From NCBI GenBank assembly GCA_045106295.1, contig JBGCEI010000197.1, positions 1-11,149 on the forward strand: a DNA stretch of 11,149 nucleotides, written 5' to 3'. Shown here piece by piece: positions 6,984 to 11,149 of this stretch. The notes beneath the pieces were generated by a model that did not search any database, was not told where the DNA came from, and saw only the letters and a list, made by a program, of their open reading frames with translations. Numbering within the stretch: position 1 is the stretch's first letter; each line of letters starts with the position of its first letter. This DNA comes from WTJX01 sp045106295 (GTDB lineage: Bacteria; Bacteroidota; Bacteroidia; Cytophagales; JAAEPT01). The translations under genes and the position numbers were made by a program.

Positions 6984-8057
6984 TTATTCACTAATCCCTA
7001 ATTTCTTGGAACGTTGACTCCAAATCTTTTTAGCATACTGCTGCATGTCGTTTGTGAAATCCGATTCATCAGTAATCTCTAAGCCAAATAGCGTTTCAAA
7101 TACATCTTCCATAGTCAATACGCCAGATAAAGCTCCGTATTGATCTACCACTATTGCCATATGTGATTGTTTTTCGTTTAGCTTGGTAAACGCATCTCTT
7201 ACAGACAAGCCTTTGTCTACAAAACAAACTTCTCTTTTGATGTCTTTTAATAGTTTTTTACCGTTTCCTTCTACTAACTCAACTAGGAAGTCATCTTTGA
7301 GTAAAACACCTGTTACACTGTCTTGTGTGTCATTGTACAAAGGTATTCTGGAGAAAGGAAAGTCTTTTTGTTCTTGGTAATAGTCTTCTAAGGATTTATT
7401 TTCTTCTGCCATTACAACAACTGTTCTTGGCGTCATGATCTCTTCTGCTTTTACTTCATCAAACGATAAGGTGTTCTTTATGAGGTTGTAATCAGCGTCA
7501 TCTAATTCACCACTTTCGCCTATGACTTCTGTCATTGCCATATAATCTTGCTTACTAAAGACACTTTTGGACTTATCTTTTTTCAAGACTTTAGTAAGCT
7601 GTGTACTTACCCAAACAAACGGGGATAAGATGATTAATAAGCCATTCAAGCACTTTGCCGTAATGGGTGCTAATCCTTTCCAGTTGTTTGCTCCGATTGT
7701 TTTTGGAATAATTTCAGATAAAAACAAAATCGCTAAGGTCATGAGAGTAGCAATGATAGACTCATACGCGATATTGATCCCGAAAAAAGAAATAGTGGTT
7801 GCTCCAAAAATAGCAGTTGCTTGAGAACCTACACCAATGGCTCCAACTGTATGGGCGATGGTATTTAATGTAAGAATAGCAGATAATGGTTTGTCGATAT
7901 TGGCTTTTAATTTCACCAAACGAGCTCCTACGGCAGGAGATTCCGTTTCTTTTCTTTTAATGTAAGAAGGAGTAATACTCAACAGTACCGCTTCCCAAAT
8001 AGAACATAGGAAGGAAAAAACAATGGATAGGAGTAAAAAAGCGATTAATAAAGTCAT
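6984..8057 (-). CDS. CNNM (DUF21) membrane protein with paired CBS domains, CorB/CorC-like
   Basis: Inner-membrane protein related to CorB/CNNM magnesium (or cobalt) transporters and to hemolysin-like proteins. From the ATG at 8055-8057 it has 357 residues. A TTG at 8076-8078 would add seven residues, but the ATG directly precedes the first hydrophobic segment (MTLLIAFLLLSIVFSF) and is preferred. Residues about 1-165 are the DUF21 domain with several membrane segments and the conserved SEIIPKTIGA motif. Residues about 195-320 form a CBS pair (EIMTPRTVVVM; SHMAIVVDQYGALSGVLTMEDVFETLFG). The C-terminal CorC_HlyC domain found in many relatives is missing, and the protein ends in a short basic tail. 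It lies 70 bases downstream of arsS on the same strand and could be read from that operon, but nothing links its function to arsenic. Confidence 0.9.
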   Translation of the reverse strand: MTLLIAFLLLSIVFSFLCSIWEAVLLSITPSYIKRKETESPAVGARLVKLKANIDKPLSAILTLNTIAHTVGAIGVGSQATAIFGATTISFFGINIAYESIIATLMTLAILFLSEIIPKTIGANNWKGLAPITAKCLNGLLIILSPFVWVSTQLTKVLKKDKSKSVFSKQDYMAMTEVIGESGELDDADYNLIKNTLSFDEVKAEEIMTPRTVVVMAEENKSLEDYYQEQKDFPFSRIPLYNDTQDSVTGVLLKDDFLVELVEGNGKKLLKDIKREVCFVDKGLSVRDAFTKLNEKQSHMAIVVDQYGALSGVLTMEDVFETLFGLEITDESDFTNDMQQYAKKIWSQRSKKLGISE

Positions 8058-8127
8058 GCTTGAATTTACAATGACCAATTGACTAATTACAATTTTGAGT
8101 TAGTTTTTTTATTAAAGCAGAATAAAA

Positions 8128-9177
8128 TTACGAAGTAGCACCTCCACAAGAAGAGCCTGCACCTGCTGTGCAACCGAAACAATGCTGATCTATGATGATA
8201 TTTCGTTGATTTAGGGTATCATAATCCCAGTCTCTGAGGTGTTTTTTTCCTGGAACAGCTACTTTTAAATCAAGCATTTGATTAAAGTCACAATCGAATA
8301 AGTAACCATCCCAACCAATAGAAATGGTGTTTCTACACATTACATTAGCGGCAGCAGTAGCATTGTACGACTCTATGAGTGTATCCATATAGGTATCGTA
8401 GTTTTCAGTACGTACCAAATATTCTAAGTAACGGCTAATTGGAATATTTGTAATAGTATACAAGCTATTGAATGAAATCTCAAATTTACGCTGTAAGGTC
8501 GCTTTAAAATCTCTTTCTAATGCTTCTTGAGAGCCTGGCAAAAATGCTCCTGTAGGATTGTAAACCAAATTCAGTTTTAAGTCGCTGTTTGGCATTCCAT
8601 AACCTACTTTATTCAGCATCTTTAGTGCTTCGATAGATTTAGAAAACACACCATCTCCACGCTGACTGTCAGTTCTACGTTCTGTAACGGCAGGTAAAGA
8701 AGATACTACTTCTATTTTATATTTAGCAAAGAAATCTGGTAGGTCATTGTATTTTGGGTTGGCCAAAATGATAGTCAGGTTACAACGAACCAACACATGA
8801 ACATCTCTTTTGGATAGTTCTTCTACAAACCATCTGAATTCGGGATTCATTTCTGGTGCACCACCAGTTAAATCAACTGTATCTACATCACTTTGATCTA
8901 TGGCATCGAGACACAATTGCATGGTCTCTTTGGTCATAATTTCCTTTCGGTCAGGACCTGCATCCACGTGACAGTGTTGACACACCTGATTACACATTTT
9001 CCCTACATTGACTTGAAAAATGGTGATTTTAGTTGGTTTTAATGGGAATAAATCGGTTTCTGATAACTTAGAACCAAAAGTTGTTTTAGTTTCAAAACCT
9101 TCTTCTCTCCCATTCAAGACATCAAGTTGATACTCAGTATCTGTAAAAACGCTATTTTGTCTGACTAATGATTTCAT
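8128..9177 (-). CDS. arsS: Arsenosugar biosynthesis radical SAM protein ArsS
   Basis: Radical SAM enzyme thought to attach the 5'-deoxyadenosyl group of SAM to dimethylarsenite, making the arsenosugar precursor. From the ATG at 9175-9177 it has 349 residues; a TTG six bases upstream (9181-9183) is the alternative start. The [4Fe-4S] motif CNQVCQHC gives C62-x3-C66-x2-C69, followed by DLTGGAPEMNP (SAM-binding GGxPE type). The C-terminal DUF3641 region has YNPTGAFLPGSQ and a further Cys set (C281, C296, C333, C336, C344, in CRNTISIG, DCDFNQ and CFGCTAGAGSSC), presumably an auxiliary cluster site. Some family members carry selenocysteine, but all these positions are Cys here. The start lies 15 bases after the CMD-like gene, and arsM lies upstream in the same operon, which supports the call. 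Confidence 0.93.
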   Translation of the reverse strand: MKSLVRQNSVFTDTEYQLDVLNGREEGFETKTTFGSKLSETDLFPLKPTKITIFQVNVGKMCNQVCQHCHVDAGPDRKEIMTKETMQLCLDAIDQSDVDTVDLTGGAPEMNPEFRWFVEELSKRDVHVLVRCNLTIILANPKYNDLPDFFAKYKIEVVSSLPAVTERRTDSQRGDGVFSKSIEALKMLNKVGYGMPNSDLKLNLVYNPTGAFLPGSQEALERDFKATLQRKFEISFNSLYTITNIPISRYLEYLVRTENYDTYMDTLIESYNATAAANVMCRNTISIGWDGYLFDCDFNQMLDLKVAVPGKKHLRDWDYDTLNQRNIIIDQHCFGCTAGAGSSCGGATS

Positions 9178-9192
9178 CTTCAATCGTTAGGA

Positions 9193-9525
9193 TTACATTC
9201 CTACTTCTTTCACTTTATTCATCATCTGTACACCGTGTACTAAGGCTGCACCTCCTTTAATGGCTGCTGCTACATGAATGGCTTCCATCATCTGCTCTTC
9301 GTCAGCCCCTTTTTTAAGAGCATCTACACTGTAGGCATCTATACAATACGGACACTGAACAGCATGAGAAACAGCTAAGGCAATCAATGATTTCTCTCTT
9401 TCACTTAAAGCTCCTTCTTTGAATACACTCCCGTAGTAATCAAAAAATTTCTCTCCTAATTCAGGTTGAAACTCAGTAATGTTTCCAAACTTCTTTAAAT
9501 CTTCTGAATCGTAATAGTTAGCCAT
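9193..9525 (-). CDS. Arsenosugar biosynthesis-associated AhpD/CMD-like peroxidase-like protein
   Basis: Small cytoplasmic protein (110 residues) of the carboxymuconolactone decarboxylase/AhpD superfamily. It has the redox pair CPYC (Cys58, Cys61) in AVSHAVQCPYCIDAY, preceded by Glu44, and KGGAALVHG near residue 90. In classical AhpD the motif ends in His four residues after the second Cys; here that residue is Tyr65. This family is a regular neighbour of arsS and is annotated as a peroxidase-like companion. Its exact step is unproven, and a thiol redox or protective role for trivalent arsenic intermediates is my inference. Start ATG at 9523-9525. It lies 15 bases before arsS and 29 bases after the unknown secreted-protein gene. 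Confidence 0.9.
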   Translation of the reverse strand: MANYYDSEDLKKFGNITEFQPELGEKFFDYYGSVFKEGALSEREKSLIALAVSHAVQCPYCIDAYSVDALKKGADEEQMMEAIHVAAAIKGGAALVHGVQMMNKVKEVGM

Positions 9526-9554
9526 ATTTTATTATCTTATTGAATCTATTTGAA

Positions 9555-10178
9555 TTATTTACAGTTTGTATTGTAGTATGTAACAATTGATCTTAAATCT
9601 TTTTTCCGAAACTCTTTATGCTTTATTTTATCTGATAAATCAGGACAACCTTTGAAGTACTCCATCATATCATCTTTAAAAGAAAGCCAAAAAGGTTGGT
9701 TTAATTCTTCATTACTCTTTTGAAGAATTAAGTTATGAGTCCTATGAGAAAAACCTCCCGTCATCATTCCTGATGCCCCATTATACATACCTGGAGAACT
9801 TTGAGTAGAATAATAATTAAAAAGCTGTAACTCTCCATCAATTTCTAATTTTAGAAAAATATTAGTATTTGAGAAAAAAACATTACTCCATTCAAGCGTG
9901 TTTTTCCTTGATAACATTCTTATACTCTCACTATTATAATCAAATCTAATCTCACTAGCTTCAGTTGGTCTTAATATCTTCTTAACCCCTTCAGAATCTA
10001 TATATTTCAATTTATTTTGTAAGCTCTGATAGTTTGGTTCCTTAGTTAAAAAATTTATTGGGATATTCATAGTTACAGTAACAGTGTCAAGCATATAATA
10101 TATTTGACCTTGAAGCTTTTTAGCTTCTACCTTTTGAGTTAAAACAAGTACTACTACAAAAAAATATAGCTTTTTCAC
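9555..10178 (-). CDS. Secreted protein of unknown function inside the arsenosugar operon
   Basis: I do not recognise a named family. The 207-residue product begins with a clear Sec signal peptide (MKKLYFFVVVLVLT, likely cut after VEA at residue 19), so it is exported to the periplasm or beyond; no lipobox is present. The mature part looks beta-rich, with a low-complexity Gly/Met/Ser patch (SSPGMYNGASGMMTGGFSH, residues about 127-145). It ends with a charged helix FKGCPDLSDKIKHKEF and two Cys, one in GCPD and one in TNCK; similar endings recur in small Bacteroidota secreted proteins. The gene is set 22 bases after arsM and 29 bases before the CMD-like gene. Three 60-base rows inside it (9841-10020) hold 46 G+C of 180, against 66 of 180 in three rows from arsM and the CMD-like gene, which suggests later insertion. 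Confidence 0.75.
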   Translation of the reverse strand: MKKLYFFVVVLVLTQKVEAKKLQGQIYYMLDTVTVTMNIPINFLTKEPNYQSLQNKLKYIDSEGVKKILRPTEASEIRFDYNSESIRMLSRKNTLEWSNVFFSNTNIFLKLEIDGELQLFNYYSTQSSPGMYNGASGMMTGGFSHRTHNLILQKSNEELNQPFWLSFKDDMMEYFKGCPDLSDKIKHKEFRKKDLRSIVTYYNTNCK

Positions 10179-10200
10179 CTATCCTTCTTTATTACTTTAA

Positions 10201-11149
10201 TTAGCAACATCCTCCACCATCATAGAAATAGGTAGATTCTGAAACAAAAATATCATCACGGTTTAATGCTTCTAGATTCCCTGCTGTTTTATCACAAACA
10301 GACAATGGTTGATTAGGCGTCATTACGTGTCCTTTGTGGTCATCAAACGATTCTTCGTTTCCGTAATAAATGGCTGTTCTTCCTGTAAAGACACATGGCC
10401 CATCTTCTGGCATTGGATCTTTAATAGCACATACTTCTACACTTTCTATGAAAATGTTTTTGTCCGTATCGTAATTCTTAGGGTCTAAAATCCTGTATGG
10501 CCGCTTTGCTCTGATTTCTACAGTACCAAAACCTACTTCTGTAATCATATCGATGTATTCTTTCAAAGACAAAGCACCACTCAAACACAACGCTCTTAAA
10601 CGCTCATCTACCTTCAATTGCTCAGGCATAGGGTCTTCAGTAGTAGGATCAGAAAGAACCAATCTACCATGAGGTATTAATACCCTGTACATCTCCTGTA
10701 AGGCTTTTTTCAAGTCCTCATGAGAAAAGATGTTAAACAAACAGTTTTGTGCAGCTACGTCTATTGAATTATCTTCAATTGGAAGGTCTAGTGCATTCCC
10801 TTTACGTACAGAAACAAATGATTTATCGAACCAAGGATTTAGCTTTTCTGCTTCTACAAAGTTCTCTTCACAAGCAGTTAACATCTCGTCTACTACGTCT
10901 AGCCCTATAACTCCATTTTTTTGTCTACTAAAATAAGAGAACTGAAGTAACTCCATTCCACCACCTACACCTACATATAAGATAGTAGGGTCGTTAACTA
11001 AATCTCTTGGATTTACCGTACTCCCACAACCATAGTTCATAGCCAACATTTTTTTCGGCATGTCCAACCCAGGAAGTTCCCAAATAGGAGTTGTAGTACA
11101 ACATAAACCAACATCTGGTGTTAGTGCTGCTTCTTTATAGACATCTTTG
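10201..11149 (-). CDS. arsM: Arsenite S-adenosylmethionine methyltransferase, arsenosugar-pathway type (5' end outside window)
   Basis: Cytoplasmic SAM-dependent enzyme that methylates As(III), giving the dimethylarsenic used by ArsS. The frame stays open to the window edge (first complete codon at 11148), so 315 residues are visible and the TTG at 11067 is internal. The upstream part reads LCCTTTPIWELPGL, then NYGCGST, typical of this clade. SAM motif I is ILYVGVGGG, followed by GVIGLDVVDEML and later VLSDPTTEDP. Three Cys match the arsenic-binding set of characterised ArsM enzymes: in YGCG (codon 11026-11028), ALCLSG (10585-10587) and GPCVFTGRTAIYYG (10393-10395). The C-terminus extends through FDDHKGHVMTPNQP and SVCDKTAGNL to GGGCC. 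The Cys pair at the very end could bind arsenic. It is probably an early gene of the operon. Confidence 0.94.
   Translation of the reverse strand, partial: KDVYKEAALTPDVGLCCTTTPIWELPGLDMPKKMLAMNYGCGSTVNPRDLVNDPTILYVGVGGGMELLQFSYFSRQKNGVIGLDVVDEMLTACEENFVEAEKLNPWFDKSFVSVRKGNALDLPIEDNSIDVAAQNCLFNIFSHEDLKKALQEMYRVLIPHGRLVLSDPTTEDPMPEQLKVDERLRALCLSGALSLKEYIDMITEVGFGTVEIRAKRPYRILDPKNYDTDKNIFIESVEVCAIKDPMPEDGPCVFTGRTAIYYGNEESFDDHKGHVMTPNQPLSVCDKTAGNLEALNRDDIFVSESTYFYDGGGCC

Noticed and set aside
8063..8108. AATT-rich low-complexity stretch and an ACTAA/TTAGT pair followed by a T run upstream of the CNNM gene
   Set aside because: AATT spacing is irregular (14, 8, 6). The terminator-like reading is on the + strand, where no gene ends, so it has no clear role.
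9181..9183. TTG as the ArsS start codon
   Set aside because: An ATG two codons downstream (9175-9177) gives a normal N-terminus and is preferred. The TTG remains a weak alternative.
10730..10936. 68-codon + strand reading frame opposite arsM
   Set aside because: It is antisense to the SAM-binding domain of arsM and has no features of a real protein.

Overview
The window looks like a chromosomal segment of a Bacteroidota bacterium, probably a marine flavobacterium-like lineage. The signs are low GC, little use of Shine-Dalgarno sequences, three TAnnTTTG-type -7 promoter elements just upstream of start codons, a TPR/PD40/CRD/OmpA envelope protein, and an arsenosugar biosynthesis cluster. Lineage is inferred from gene content only; there is no rRNA. 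Coding density is very high and no stretch over 300 bases lacks a gene. No tRNA, rRNA, CRISPR array, insertion sequence or phage gene was seen.

Left part, + strand (1-2831): the 3' end of valS, then miaA and tadA, packed with gaps of 9 and 3 bases. All three products act on tRNA: valine charging, prenylation of A37, and deamination of A34 to inosine. After an 87-base gap holding a degenerate short tandem repeat comes a small orphan TrpF-like barrel protein that has lost the catalytic Cys position.

Middle (2832-6983): a + strand gene for a large exported protein with TPR, PD40 propeller, CRD-like and OmpA-like domains, the architecture of the type IX secretion protein PorE. It converges on a - strand TauE/SafE-type permease, and the two stop codons overlap in a single TTAA. 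The permease is divergent from a CLC-family transporter with the residues expected of the fluoride/proton antiporter (CLC-F) branch. The 97-base divergent region has one TAnnTTTG element per strand, each within 4-8 bases of the start codon. A 103-base gap after the CLC gene holds a palindromic, REP-like element.

Right part, all - strand, in transcription order from the right edge: arsM (its 5' end lies outside the window), a secreted protein of unknown function, an AhpD/CMD-like protein, radical SAM arsS, and a CNNM/CBS membrane protein. ArsM would methylate arsenite to dimethylarsenic and ArsS would transfer a 5'-deoxyadenosyl group to it, giving the arsenosugar precursor. The CMD-like protein is a known companion of ArsS. 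The unknown secreted gene between arsM and the CMD gene is markedly more AT-rich than its neighbours and is the least explained part of the cluster.
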